A DNA stretch of 52,493 nt from JBGPGW01 sp046349515 (GTDB taxonomy: Bacteria; Pseudomonadota; Alphaproteobacteria; CADEGL01), in contig JAXMCE010000019.1 of assembly GCA_046349515.1 (NCBI GenBank), forward strand, positions 1 to 52,493, given 5' to 3'. Made by a program: the position numbers and the translations under genes. Shown piece by piece: positions 16,657-27,071 of this stretch. How positions within the stretch are numbered: the first letter of the stretch is position 1; each line of letters begins with the position of its first letter. The notes beneath the pieces are model-generated. The model made no database searches. It had not been told where the DNA came from and was given only the letters and a program-made list of their open reading frames with translations.

Positions 16657-17255
16657 TTATTGGTTGGTCTGTAACAGCCGATCCATCTCCTGGCGTTCCT
16701 CCGTCTTATAGCCTTTCTCCTCTCCCGGTGCAGCGCCTTTCGCGCCGCCTGGATGGATCGCATCGGAGGCGCGGGGGGCTTCGCGCACGGAGCGTCGCCG
16801 CACCTTGTTCCACATAGGGCAAGGTGCGCGCCTTCTTGAGCAGAGCGGCATGTCGTCGGCGGGAATGAGCCAGCTCACCGCCCAAGGAAAGGCCAGGCTG
16901 ATGAGGATGGCGCCCCGCACGAAGCCGAAGAGAAGCCCCAGAGCCGGTCGATGCCGCGCAATTCGCTGGTCTCGATGCGGGCCAGGATGGGACGCGTGAC
17001 GAGCGAGATGGCGATGAAGGCCAGGAAGAAGAGGCCCAGCGCCGTTCCGATGTCCGCGAGCCAGTCGGGATGGGTGAAGCGGTGCGCGAGCGCGCGAACC
17101 CCAGTGAATCCGTAGAGAGCCGCGAACGCCGCGCCGACCCAGGTGCCGATCGGAGCCATCTCTCGGACAGATCCCCGGCTGAAGGCGAAGAGCGCCGAGA
17201 TCGCGAGCACGCCGAAGACCACGTAGTCGGCGGAGGTGAGGGCGAGGCCGCTCAT
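16657..17255 (-). pseudogene. cvpA: CvpA family membrane protein, one frameshift
   Basis: This is a roughly 199-residue inner-membrane protein with four predicted helices. It starts at the ATG at 17255 (MSGLALTSADYVVFGVLAIS, then FSRGSVREMAPIGTWVGAAF) and continues through LGLFFLAFIAISLVTRPI to LRGIDR. A single missing base in a C run at 16944-16945 moves the reading to the frame that gives LGLLFGFVRGAILISLAF and the hydrophilic C-terminus ending at 16657. CvpA is associated with colicin V secretion and envelope homeostasis and commonly sits beside purF, as here. Its ATG overlaps the radA stop in an ATGA junction. Confidence 0.85.
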
Positions 17256-18670
17256 GGCCAGGACCCGCCGCGGCGCGGCGCCTGCTGATCCGCGTCGAAC
17301 AGGCCAACGAGGTCGGCAAGCCATGCGCGATCTCCCGCAACTGGATGCCGTCGGGCCGGGGGCCTTCTTTCCGGCGGCGCGGCACGAAGCGCGCGGCTGA
17401 AGCCGGCTTGGCCGCCTCCTTGAGGCGCGCATCAACCTGGCTGACGGCCCGCACCTCACCGCCGAGGCCGATCTCGCCGAAGGCGACCGTCTCGGCCGGC
17501 ATGGGCGTGCCCGTGACGGAGGAGACAGGCGCCGCCGCGACCGCGAGATCGGCCGCCGGCTCCGAACCTTGAGCCCGCCCGCGACGTTCAAATAGACATC
17601 GCGCCCGGCGAGCGAGAGGCCGCAGCGCGCCTCGAGCACCGCGAGCACCATGGCGAGGCGCGCCGGGTCCCAGCCGACGACCGCGCGGCGCGGTGTCCGC
17701 GAAGGCGGTCGGCGCCACGAGCGCCTGGATCTCGACGAGCACGGGCCGCGTCCCCTCGATCCCGGCGAAGACGGCCGAGCCGCTCACGCTGTCTTCGCCG
17801 TGCTGGCGCTCGGAAAGGAAGAGGGCCGAGGGGTTCGGCACCTCGACCAGGCCCGCATCGGTCATCTCGAAGACGCCGATTTCATCGGACGGTCCGAAGC
17901 GGTTCTTGACCGTGCGCAGGATGCGGAACTGGTGGCCGCGCTCCGCCCTCGAAGTAGAGCACCGTGTCCACCATGTGCTCGAGCACCTTGGGGCCGGCGA
18001 TGACGCCTTCCTTGGTGACGTGGCCGACGAGGAGGATGCTGAAGCCGCGGCTCTTCGCGAGGCGGATGAGCTCCTGCGCCGCACCCCGCACCTGGGCAGC
18101 CGTGCCGGGCGCCGATTCGAGGTTGTCGACGAACATGGTCTGGATCAGATCGATGACGACGACGCGGGGACCATCGGCGCGATCGAGCGTCGCCGCGATC
18201 TCGCGGATGTCGGTCGCCGCGGCGAGCGCCACCGGCGCCTGGCTCAGGCCCAGGCGATGGGCGCGCATGCGGATCTGGTCGACGGCCTCCTCGCCCGAGA
18301 TGTAGGCGCATTCCGTGCCGCGCTTGGCGAGCGCACCGGTGATCTGGAGGAGCGTCGACTTGCCGATGCCGGGATCGCCGCCGACGAAGGAGCCGAGCCC
18401 GGCACCAGCCCGCCGCCCGTCACGCGGTCGAACTCGGCGATGCCCGTCGCGAGCCGCGGCACGTCGCTCGTCGCGCCCTTGAAGTCCTCGAAGACGAGCA
18501 CGGGGGCACCCGCTTTGTCCCGCGGGCCGGCCTCAAGCCGCCAGGCTTCGCTGGGGCACCGCTTCCTCGACGACCGAGTTCCAGCCACCGCAGGATTCGC
18601 AGCGGCCCACCCATTTGCGGAAGACCGTGCCGCATTGCTGACAGACATAGCGTGGGGCCGGTCGCGCCAC
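17252..18670 (-). pseudogene. radA: DNA repair protein RadA, frame broken by indels
   Basis: RadA (Sms) is a RecA-like ATPase helicase that processes recombination branches. The reading starts at a GTG (18670) with a four-Cys zinc finger (CQQCG and CESCGGWN). It continues with VTGGGLVPGS and, after correcting one missing G near 18392, a Walker A GGDPGIGKST. Then come GTECAYISGEEAVDQIRMRA, VVVIDLIQTMF, the KNRFG motif and a Lon-like C-terminal domain. The last residues are LADLVGLFDADQQ, ending 4 bases inside cvpA. Total length would be about 472 residues, normal for RadA. At least five frame changes are visible, again mostly lost C or G. Confidence 0.9.
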
Positions 18671-18682
18671 GGTCCTCCTGTC

Positions 18683-19534
18683 CTAATGAACCGGCCGCAT
18701 GGAGACGCACGTCTCCGGGCCGTGCAGCCAACAAGCCCCGTCGGCGGCATGGAATCGCGCGCCGGAGCGACTGGATCATGTCCATGTGCCCCTTGCCGAT
18801 CGCGGCGGCAAGCCGTGCCTCGGCTTCGGCGTTCCGTCCGCCGGCGCAGGAAGAAGATCCCGATCCAGCCAATGCTCCGCGCGGCGTACCGTTCGCCGCG
18901 ACGGGTGACGGGGAGCGTGAGGCCTCGACGATCGGTCGTCAAAGGCACGGCGAGACGTCCGCCTTCGCTGAGCGCGTCGAGCCATTGGGGCAGGACATGG
19001 GTGGCGCCGGCACTGATGATGACCGCGTCCATCTCCCTCTCACTGAGGCTCGAGCCGTCCGGCATGCCGCACGTCGATCCGGCGATAGCGGCCGAGGGCG
19101 TCGCGCGCGCGGGACGCCAGCTCCTTGTCGATCTCGACGGCAAGCACGCGCCCGTCGGGGCCGACGATCTCGGACAGGATCGCGCTGTAATAGCCCGTGC
19201 CGCAGCCGACGCATGGAGCACGGCCGCGCCGGGCGCGGACTCGAGCGCATCGAAGTATCGTGCCCAGAGCGACGGCTCGCCGTTGTTGAGACCGCGCGTC
19301 CGGTCGATGGCGATGACGACATTGTGATAGACGCGTGGCGCGGATCGTCGTCCGCCGTCGTCCAGTAGCCGCCCAAGGGTGAACGATGTGCCACGGTCGG
19401 CCGAGGAAGTCCTCGCGCGCGACGGTTGCGAAGGCCGCGCGGATCGCTCCGACGTGCTGCCGGCAACAAAGCACACGTCTTCGGCAAAACGATGTCGGAT
19501 CGTTGACGGATTCCTGGCCGTCGCGCGCGCTCAA
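18683..19534 (-). pseudogene. Protein-L-isoaspartate O-methyltransferase-like, frame broken
   Basis: Joined segments give a SAM-dependent methyltransferase of the PCMT type. The N-terminal helix GAIRAAFATVAREDFLG is followed by VYHNVVIAIDR and GLNNGEPSLWARYFDALESA. Motif I is VGCGTGYYSAILSEIVGPDG, then VLAVEID and the post-motif SEREMDAVIISAGATHVLPQWLDAL with GGRLAVPLT. The C-terminus ends at a TAG at 18683. The family repairs isoaspartyl residues in aged proteins, but this divergent copy may have another substrate. The start is unclear; a TTG at 19534 overlapping the mlaF stop is one option. At least four frame changes occur. It sits between mlaF and radA on the same strand. Confidence 0.65.
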
Positions 19535-20306
19535 GCCCGGACCTGCATCGATCGGCCCCTCGGCGCGGCCATGGATGAACTGGTCGACGAAGGCGTTGCC
19601 CGAGCGGTCGACCTCGGCGACCGACCCGGCCCAGATGATCGTGCCCTGGTAGAGCATGGCGATGCGGTTCGCGATCTTGCGCGCTCGCCATGTCGTGGGT
19701 GATCGAGAGGGCGGTGGCGCCGAGCTCGCGCACGGTCTTCACGATGAGGTCGTTGATGACGTCGCCCATGATGGGGATCGAGGCCGGTCGTGGGCTCGTC
19801 GAAGGCGATCTCGGGGATCGGTCGCGATCGCGCGGGCGGAGCCGACGCGCTTCTTCGTACCGCCCGGCGAGAGCTCGGCGGGCGAGAGCAGGCCCACCTC
19901 GGGCCCGAGCCCCTGCGCGAGCTTGGCGAGCGCGATGAGCTGAGCGTCGTGCGCGGCCATGCCCTTGGCCTGGATGAGGCCGAAAGCCGTGTTTTCCCAC
20001 ACCGAGAGGCTGTCGAAGAGGGCGGCGCCCTGGAACAGCATGCCGAACTTGCGGTTGACCCGCTCGCTCCTTGGTGGGCATGCCGACGACCTCCTCGCCG
20101 TCGACCGTGATGCTGCCGTCCTCCGGCTCGAGAGGAGCCCAGAATGCACTTGAGCAGCACCGACTTGCCCGTGCCGAGCCGCCGATCACCACGACGGATT
20201 CGCCGGGCCAGATGTCGAGGTCCAGGCCGTACAGGCACGACCTTGGGTCCGAACGACTTATGCAGGTTGCGGATGCGGATGTGGGCGTGCCGCTCGTCAT
20301 GGCCAT
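19531..20306 (-). pseudogene. mlaF: MlaF-type ABC transporter ATPase, frame broken
   Basis: The segments assemble into an ABC ATPase of the MlaF phospholipid/toluene-tolerance family. They read LDLDIWPGESVVVIGGS (Walker A region), then ITVDGEEVVGM, NRKFGMLFQGAALFDSLSVWENTAFGL and the signature region LSPAELSPGGTKKRVGSARAIA. The C-terminus is VINDLIVKTVRELGATALSITHDMASA, then MLYQGTIIWAGSVAEVDRSGN and DQFIHGRAEGPI. The product would power MlaE in retrograde glycerophospholipid transport that keeps the outer membrane asymmetric. The ATG at 20306 overlaps the mlaE stop (TGATG). At least six frame changes are seen. Neither mlaD nor mlaB or mlaC is adjacent. Confidence 0.87.
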
Positions 20307-21079
20307 CAGGTGCCGAAGAAGAGGGCGGTGATCATGTAGTTGAACGCAAGGATCAGGATCGAGGCGGAGACGACCGCGTTCGTCGTCGCCTGGCCCACGC
20401 CCTGGGCGCCGCCCTTCGAGTGGTAGCCGTGGTAGCAGCCCGCAGGCGCCACGAGGATCAGCGGCGGCCTTCACGAGGCCCGAGACCACGTCGATCGTCT
20501 TCATGAAGTCGAGCGTGTTCTTGATGTAGGTCGCCGGATTGAAGCCGAGCTTGTAGATGTGATGATGTAGCCGCCGAACACGCCGATGATGTCGGCGACG
20601 ACGACGAGGCAAGGCAGCATGAGGAGCCCGGCGAGGAGGCGCGGCGCGATCAGGTACTTGAATGGGTTGGTCGAGAGCGTGACGAGGGCGTCGACCTGCT
20701 CCGTCACGCGCATGGTGCCGATCTCGGCGGCCATGGCGGCGCCGATGCGGCCGCGACCATGAGCCCTGCCAGCACCGGCCCGAGCTCGCGCGTCATGGAG
20801 AGCACGACGACCGTCGCGATCGCCGATTCGGCATTGAAGCGCACGAAGCCCGTGTAGCTTTGCAGCGCCAGCACCATGCCCGTGAAGATCGCGGTCATGC
20901 CGACGACGGGGAGCGAGTAGTAGCCGATCTCGACCATCTGGTGCCCGGTGAGCCGGAGATAGTAGGGCGGCCGGATGCCGGTGATAGAGCCGAGGAGGGC
21001 GAAAACGGTGAGGCGCCCCCGCCGCGGCGAGGAAGCCGAGGACGACCCGTCCGATGGGGGCGAGGATCGGCACGCTCAC
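20306..21079 (-). pseudogene. mlaE: MlaE-type ABC permease, frame broken
   Basis: This roughly 258-residue permease of the MlaE/YrbE family starts with GTG (21079) overlapping the alr stop in a GTGA junction. Its segments include IGRVVLGFLAAAG, MVEIGYYSLPVVGMTAIFTG, MVLALQSYTGFVRFNAESAI and ATVVVLSMTRELGPVLAGLM. They continue with GRIGAAMAAEIGTMRVTEQV, DALVTLSTNPFKYLIAPR and the C-terminal FNYMITALFFGT. The EIGTMRVTEQVDAL stretch is the family hallmark. It pairs with the ATPase encoded directly downstream. About five frame changes are needed, near 21015, 20750 and 20565 among others. Confidence 0.88.
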
Positions 21080-22181
21080 GCGTCCCCGCGCACGTAGCGG
21101 CGCCGGTAGCGGCTGCCGAGGCCCGTGAGATCTCGTAGGCGATGGTGCCCGCTTCCTCCCGCCACGGCGTCGACCAGGTGATTGGGGCCCACGACTTCGA
21201 CGAGGCGGCCCGGTTCCGATCAGGCTGGCGGAACTTCGGTCACGTCGAGGGTGGTGAGGTCCATGGAGACGCGCCCGACCACAGGCACCCTATGGCCAGC
21301 GATATGGCAGAGGCCGCGCCCTTTCAGCGACCGCAGATATCCGTCCGCGTAACCGATTGCGATCGTTGCGATTTTGGTCCTCCGGGCGACGCGGTGGGCG
21401 GCACCGTAGCCAACCGTCCGGGGCGGGTCAATCTCGGAGCTGGAGGATCGGCGCCTCGAGCGTGATCGTGGGGCATGGGATTGGGCCGGTCGGGCGTGGG
21501 GTTGGCGCCGTAGAGCGCGACGCCCGGACGCGCGAGATCGAAGTGGTAGCGCGGTCGAGGAAGATCGCCGAAGAGGCGGCGAGCGAAGCGCGCATCTTCG
21601 GCAGCCGCGCGCACGGCGTTGAGCGCCGCAAGCTGCGCCTCGTTCATCGGGGTGGTTCGATTCACTCCGGGCAGGCGAGGTGGGTCATCACGTAGCGGAG
21701 TCGATCCCGCCGAGCCGGCCGGGATCGCCGGCGAGCCGCTCGACTTCGTCCTCCGGCAGGCCCAGGCGCGACATGCCCGTGTCGATGTGGAGGATGGCGG
21801 CGCGGCTGCCACGCTCGCGGCAGAACCGCGCCCAGCGGTCGATCTGGACGGGGAATTGAGGGCCGGCGCCAGGTCGCTGGGCCTCGAAGATGTCCGCTCC
21901 TCACCCTCGCCGGGCCCGCTGAGGGGACAGCGAAGATCTCCGGGCTCGGCAGGTGCGCGCGGAGCGCCACGCCTTCCCCGAGATGGGCGACGAAGAACGT
22001 CGTGCAGCCCGCGGCCGCGAGGGCAGGTGCGACCTCCGCGAGGCCAAGCCCATAGGCATCGGCCTTGACCACGGCGGCGCAGGGGACAGGGTCCAAGGCG
22101 CGCCTGGGGCGTCCGATAGTTGGCGACGACGGCGCCGACATCGATGGTGAGGATCGCTCCCGAGCCGTGGCTGTCGACCAT
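21076..22181 (-). pseudogene. alr: Alanine racemase, frame broken
   Basis: Alr is the PLP enzyme that makes D-alanine for peptidoglycan. Starting at ATG 22181, the pieces read GAILTIDVGAVVANYR, then PCAAVVKADAYGLGLAEVAPAL with the PLP-binding Lys. TTFFVAHLGEGVALR, MSRLGL-type residues around 21770 and FDLARPGVALYGANPTPD follow. The C-terminal domain includes GHRVPVVGRVSMDLTTLDVTE and the catalytic-Tyr region, ending RRRYVRGDA at 21076. About 360 residues in total, normal for the family. I estimate seven or more frame changes. It follows dnaB by seven bases and leads into mlaE with a 4-base overlap. Confidence 0.88.
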
Positions 22182-22188
22182 CGGAACC

Positions 22189-23689
22189 CTAGGACGGATG
22201 GTCGGGCAGATGATCTTCGGCCTGGTAGTCCTCGAACTTGGTCAGCTCCGGACGGAAGAACAGTTTGACCGTATTGGTCGGACCGTTGCGCTGCTTGGCC
22301 ACGATGATTTCCGCGAGATTGTGGACCTTGTCCATCTGGGCCGCCCATTCGTCGTGCTTGTCCGTCCCTTCGGGCGGGCGCTGGCGTTGGAGGTGGTATT
22401 CGCATCGCGGTAGACGAACATCACGACGTCGGCGTCCTGCTCGATCGTGCCCGATTCGCGGAGGTCGGCCAGCTGCAGGCGCTTGTCTTCGCGCTGCTCG
22501 GGCGCGCAGAGAAGCTGGGAGAGTGCCAAGACCGGCACGTCGAGCTCCTTGGCGACGCCTTGAGCGCGCGGGTGATGCCGAGATTTCCTGGACGCGGCTT
22601 TCGGGCCGGCTGTCGATCGTGGGCCGCAGGAGCTGGAGATAGTCGACGACGATGAGCGAAAGGCCGTGCTGGCGCGCAGGCGCCGGGCGCGCGTCCGCAT
22701 GGCAGAGACGGAAAGGGCGGCCGTGTCGTCGATGAAGAGCGGCACCTTCGAGAGCGTCTGGGACGCCGTGACGATGGCCGGGAAATCGTTCGGGCCGAGC
22801 TCGCCCTTGCGGATCTTGTGGGAGGGATCTGGATCGAGCTCTTCCGAGAGGATGCGCGTGCCCAGCTCCTCGGCCGACATCTCGAGCGAGAAGAGGCCGA
22901 CCTATCGACCGCGCGCCGGCCGCCTGCCCCGTCCGGCTCCTCCCGAGCGGCTGCGCGCCGCATGGAAGGCCATGTTGATGCGCGAGCGCGCTCTTGCCCA
23001 TGGAGGGACGGCCCGCGAGCACGATCAGCTCCTCGCAGCGGAGACCGCCCAGGAGGGCGTCGAGGCCCGTGAAGCCGGTCGAGACCCCCGTCGTCCGGCC
23101 TTCGCGCTTGTAGGCGGCCTCGGCGATCTGCACAGCGTTCGTGAGCACGCTCTTGAAGAAGCCCGGAAGCCCTGGCCGTACTGGCCGGAGGTCGCGAGCT
23201 CGGGCAAGGAGGCCTGTTCGGCCAGCTCGATCTGGTTCGTCGCATTGACAGAGATGTCGTAGTCGTAGGCGCGATCGGCCGTGTCCTCGGCGATGGCGAT
23301 GAGCTGGCGGCGGAGGAAGCGGTCGTAGATCGTGCGCCCGTAGTCGCCGGCGGTGGCGAGCGTCGCGACCGAGGCCGCGAGGCGCGCGAGGTACTGCGTC
23401 CCGCCGATCTGGTCGAGGTTGCCGTCGGTCTCGAAGAAATTCTTGAGGGTCACGGGGTCCGCGATCTGGCCCATCTCGATGAGCCGGGACGCGGCCGCGA
23501 ATGCGGCCGTGCACCGCTACGTCCGCGAAATGCTCAGGCGGGAGGAACTCCGAGACTTTCTCGTAGGCGCGGTTGTTGGTGAGATGGCGCCCAAGAGCGC
23601 TGCATCTCGGCTTCGAAGTTGTGCGGCGGCGTGCGATAGGTGGTGGCGTCGTCCCGGCTGTTGGGGAACGGTGTGACGGTCTGGCTCAT
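22189..23689 (-). pseudogene. dnaB: Replicative DNA helicase DnaB, frame broken
   Basis: The ATG at 23689 opens MSQTVTPFPNSRDDATTYRT, then PPHNFEAE, the usual DnaB entry. Later pieces give the N-terminal helical domain (IADPVTLKNFFETDGNLDQI, GGTQYLARLAASVAT) and the linker-to-RecA region STGFTGLDALLGGLRCEELI. The Walker A neighbourhood is LAGRPSMGKSALA, then LFIDDTAALSVSAMRTRARR, LIVVDYLQLL and SQLLCAPEQREDKRLQLADL. The C-terminus is NGPTNTVKLFFRPELTKFED. About 500 residues in total. Roughly ten frame changes are required in this one gene, the highest density in the window. DnaB is essential, so a true pseudogene is unlikely. Confidence 0.92.
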
Positions 23690-23868
23690 CGATCCACGCG
23701 GTGATGGCGAAGGTCGCCGTCAGGAAGGGCACGGACCCTAGCAAGGAATGATCGTGCGTGAACATGGCCAAAATTGTCGACGCGCGCTACGCACAGGACA
23801 AATGCGCACACGATGATAATAGTGGGGACAAGTTTCCATAGACCTTTCGTGGATGACGCTTGTGCGCG

Positions 23869-25091
23869 TCACGCCGCGGCCGAGCGCGCGGGTCCCGGCG
23901 CGCTCCCAATCCGTGATGTAGTCGCGCGCGCGATCGGCACCGCGTCGTGCCGGCGCGCGATTTGCATCTGGAAGACCATCTGGTCGCAGTGCCGGAACGC
24001 CGCCTCGCAGCCCGTGAGGTAGAACTCGAACATGCGGCAGAACCGCTCATCGTAGAGCGCCCTAATGCGCTCGCGGTTGTGCGCGAAGCGCTTGGCCCAA
24101 TGGGCGAGCGTCTCCGCGTAATGCAGGCGCAGAAGATCTCGATGTCGGTGACCCAGGCTGGCCTCTTCGATGGCCGTCAGCACCTCCGACATGGACGGTG
24201 TATAGCCGCCGGGGAAGATGTATTTCCTCAGCCACGCGCTCGTATGGCCGGGCGGCTCCATCCACGGCCGATCGAGTGGAGGGGCGACGCCGTCCTCTTT
24301 GAGGAGCGCCTTCAGCCTGCGGAAGAACTCGCGATAGTGCTTGGCGCCCATGCTCGAACATGCCGACCGAGACGGTGTTCGTATTGGCCGTGCTCGTCGC
24401 GGTAGTCCTTGAGGCGGAAACGCACGCGGTCCGAGAGCCCGGCCTGGGCCATCCGCGCCTCGGCTACCTCTGTTGCTCCGCCGAGAGCGTCACGCCGGTG
24501 ACGTCGACCTCGGCCATTTGCGCGGAGAGAGGCCGAGCCCGCGGCAACCCCGAGCCGATGTCGAGCACGCGCTGGCCCGGGCGCAGCAGCAGTTTCGCGG
24601 CGATGTGCCGCTTCTTGTTGTCTTGCGCTGCCTCGAGGCTGTCGTTCTCGCTCAAGAAGTAGGCGCAGGTATGCATGTCCTTGTCGAGGAAGAGCCGATA
24701 GAGCTCGCCCGAGAGGTCGCCGTGGTGCGCCACGTTCTTCCGGGCGCGCGCGACCGGATTGTGCTGGTGGATGATGCGGAGAAGGCGGCTCAGCGCCGCA
24801 GCGCGATGGACCGGCGCCTCGCGATAGCGCATCCATAATTGAGGCTGATGACCTCGAACAGGTTGCGGCGTCCCGTCCTCGATCGTGAGCCGGCCGTCCA
24901 TATAGGCTTCGCCGAGATGGAGCTCAGGGTGGAGGAACAGCTTCCAGTGGAGCGAGCGATCGTGGAGCCGCACTGTCACGGCCGGTGGCGAGCCGTGCCG
25001 CGCCCCGGCGCGATGCGCGACGCCGTTCGCATCGAGCAGCGGTGAGCGTCCCAATTCGGACGACATGCTGGGCCAGTTGCCCGAACAGCAT
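23869..25091 (-). pseudogene. cfa: Cyclopropane-fatty-acyl-phospholipid synthase, frame broken
   Basis: This SAM-dependent enzyme methylenates unsaturated acyl chains of membrane phospholipids. The ATG at 25091 reads MLFGQLAQHVVRIGTLT, followed by VTVRLHDRSLHWKLFLHPEL, HLGEAYMDGRLTIEDG and LYRLFLDKDMHTCAYFLSEN. SAM motif I is RVLDIGSG, then VDVTGVTLSAEQ, MGAKHYREFFRRLKALLKED and PGGYTPSMSEVLTAIEEASL. The C-terminal RLHYAETLAHWAKRFAHNRE and GCEAAFRHCDQMVFQMQI complete the family pattern. The exact C-terminal end is uncertain because an indel near 23940 precedes the stop at 23869. About seven frame changes. It lies between rplI and dnaB, which are usually direct neighbours in related genomes. 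Confidence 0.88.
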
Positions 25092-25163
25092 GTCCCGGCC
25101 CTTCCTCTACGTCCGTCCCCACCTCTTCGACGGGCGACCCCCATTCCGCTTCTGCGGATTCTC

Positions 25164-25778
25164 CTAGGACGCTCCCTCGTCCTTGGGCGCGCGCTGGCGT
25201 TTGCCCTTCTTGGGCGCGGCTTCGGCCTCTCCTTCGCCCTCGCTCGCCGGCGGGGCCGTGAGTTCCGGGCGGCGCCTCTTTCAGTTGGCGCCCCGGTGAT
25301 GACCTCGCCCCGCGCCGCAGTTCGGCTTCCCTCTTCGTTCCGCGCGACGTTGATCGTGACCAGGTCGATCACCTCGGGATGGAGGGCGATCGAACCGGAT
25401 AAAGCCCGAGCGTCTTGATCGGCCAGGTCGAGGCGCTTGCTGGCGGCCGACCGTCGTGCCCGCGGCCACGTGACGGCATCCGCGATGTCGCGGGCGCTGA
25501 CCGAACCGTAAAGCTGCCCTGTCTCCCCGGCCTGGCGGATGAGAAGGACCGAAATGCCGTGGATCTTTCCGGCGATCTCTCCGGCCGCTTCGCGCCGCTC
25601 GCCATTGGCGGCCTCGAAGCGCGGCCCGCTGGCGCTCGAAATGCGCGCGGTTCTCGTCGGTCGCCCTCAGCGCCTTCTTCTTCGGAAGAAGGAAATTGCG
25701 GGCAAAGCCGGGCTTCACGTTGACCACGTCGCCCATGTTGCCGAGCCGCTCAATTCGTTCGAGCAGGATCACTTGCAT
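25164..25778 (-). pseudogene. rplI: 50S ribosomal protein L9, frame broken, with charged C-terminal tail
   Basis: The ATG at 25778 has a strong AGGAGGT. It reads MQVILLERIERLGNMGDVVN, then VKPGFARNFLLPKKKALRAT, the canonical bL9 N-terminal domain, followed by the central helix and the C-terminal domain containing SIALHPEVIDLVTINVARNE in other frames. After the globular part the frame giving ELTAPPASEGEGEAEAAPKK, then GKRQRAPKDEGAS, ends at 25164, so the protein carries an Ala/Glu then Lys/Arg tail beyond standard L9. Total about 204 residues against the usual 150. About four frame changes are visible. Confidence 0.9.
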
Positions 25779-25791
25779 CGTCCAAGACCTC

Positions 25792-26711
25792 CTATGGGCG
25801 CCCGGATGCACCCGCGCGCCGCCTGAGCCCAAGCCACATCTCGGCAAGCCCAGCGCCGCAACTAGAACCATGGCAGCAAATCCGAGCAAGATCAATATCA
25901 TATGAAGATTACTAAAGCCAATGCCGGGGTCCGCAGGCGCCGTGCGGGGAATGTGCCACCGCGACCCCGACAAAGAAATAAGGCATGGCCAGGACGGGCG
26001 CCAGATTTTCTCCGACGAAGCGGAGGCTCGGCGGCCCGATCGCACCGAGGATGACCGCGGCGCTGAACGCATAGAGTCCCATCCAGGCGCCTCGATCGGC
26101 AGCCAGGCGGGTTGCGGCCCGCTTGGCGCGGCCCGCTTCGGGCGAGCACGGTCTCGGCGAGCGCCGCGTTCAAGGCCGTCATCGCGATCCAGACCATGGC
26201 CAGCATGGCCGGGAAGAGCCTCGCCCACTGCTCGATCCCGCCGCGCGAGCTCCGGCGGGACGGGGCCCTCGAGGAGATTGACCGCTTCGGCACCATCGCC
26301 GGATTTCCCCTTCGAACCCGCCTTCGGACCCAGCGGCGGCGAACGCCGCGACGATGCCGGCGAGCGCAGCGCCAGCCAGCCGAGGATGTTACCGACCGGA
26401 TACCATTCGATCTCCTGTCGCTGTCGTCCGGGACGACGGCGCACCAGACGATGAAGACCGCAGGCGCACCGAAGAGGACGAGGAACGGTCCCCCCGCTAG
26501 TGATGCCGCCCATGAACGTTGCTGCCGCGGTTCCGGCCGCGACGGCCAGGGCGCATGCGCCCGTGCCGAGGAAAAGGCCCGCGACGTAAAGCGGAAGCGG
26601 CACGGCGTAGAGGAAGAGCATCGCGGCGGGCACTCCCGTCGTGAGCGCGCCGAGCACATCGCCCCGCTCAAGATGCCGCCGGCCACGGGAAGTGGCGTAT
26701 TTGGCAGTCAT
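25792..26711 (-). pseudogene. DUF2232 polytopic membrane protein, frame broken
   Basis: This roughly 306-residue integral membrane protein lies between rpsR and rplI, the standard alphaproteobacterial position of DUF2232 proteins. It starts at ATG 26711 (MTAKYATSRG), then GALTTGVPAAMLFLYAVPLP, LYVAGLFLGTGACALAVAAG and GGPFLVLFGAPAVFIVWCAV. It continues with PVGNILGWLAL, LFPAMLAMVWIAMTALNAAL, an FVGENL-like patch and the C-terminal helix NLHMILILLGFAAMVLVAAL. Function is unknown in the family. The TAG at 25792 lies 13 bases before the rplI start. About five frame changes are needed. Confidence 0.78.
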
Positions 26712-26801
26712 GAAGGGACGAGGCCTTCGGTAGCGGGGCCCCAGGATCCCGCCCGGGCGTTGCGCCGGCTCCTGCGGATCGGGCCGCCGGGCGCGCCCCG
26801 C

Positions 26802-27071
26802 TCAGTGAATCAAATAAGGAAGGAGGCCGAGGTACCGCGCCCGCTTGATCGCCCGCGTCAACTCGCGCTGCTTCTTCGTCGACACCGCGGTGATGCGGCT
26901 TGGAACGATCTTCCCGCGTTCGGAGATGAAGCGCTGGAGAAGACGAATGTCCTTGTAGTCTTGGAGTGAGTTGGGGCCGGAGAAGGGACAACTCTTCCGC
27001 CGCCGGAAGAAAGGCCGACGCCCACCGCCGCCGCCACTCCCGCCGCCACCGGACCGCCTGCCTTCGTTCAT
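26802..27071 (-). CDS. rpsR: 30S ribosomal protein S18 with Gly-rich N-terminal extension
   Basis: The 89-residue bS18 contains RRRKSCPFSGPN, DYKDIRLLQRFISERGKIVP, SRITAVSTKKQRELTRAIKR and ARYLGLLPYL, the full family core. The N-terminus adds a glycine-rich stretch (residues about 7-17, GGGGSGGGGG). It is the only gene of this ribosomal cluster whose frame is unbroken, but the segment between GPN and DYKD (SLQ) is one residue shorter than usual and may hide compensating indels. Its ATG overlaps the probable rpsF stop in an ATGA junction. In the small subunit S18 binds S6. Confidence 0.93.
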   Translation of the reverse strand: MNEGRRSGGGGSGGGGGRRPFFRRRKSCPFSGPNSLQDYKDIRLLQRFISERGKIVPSRITAVSTKKQRELTRAIKRARYLGLLPYLIH

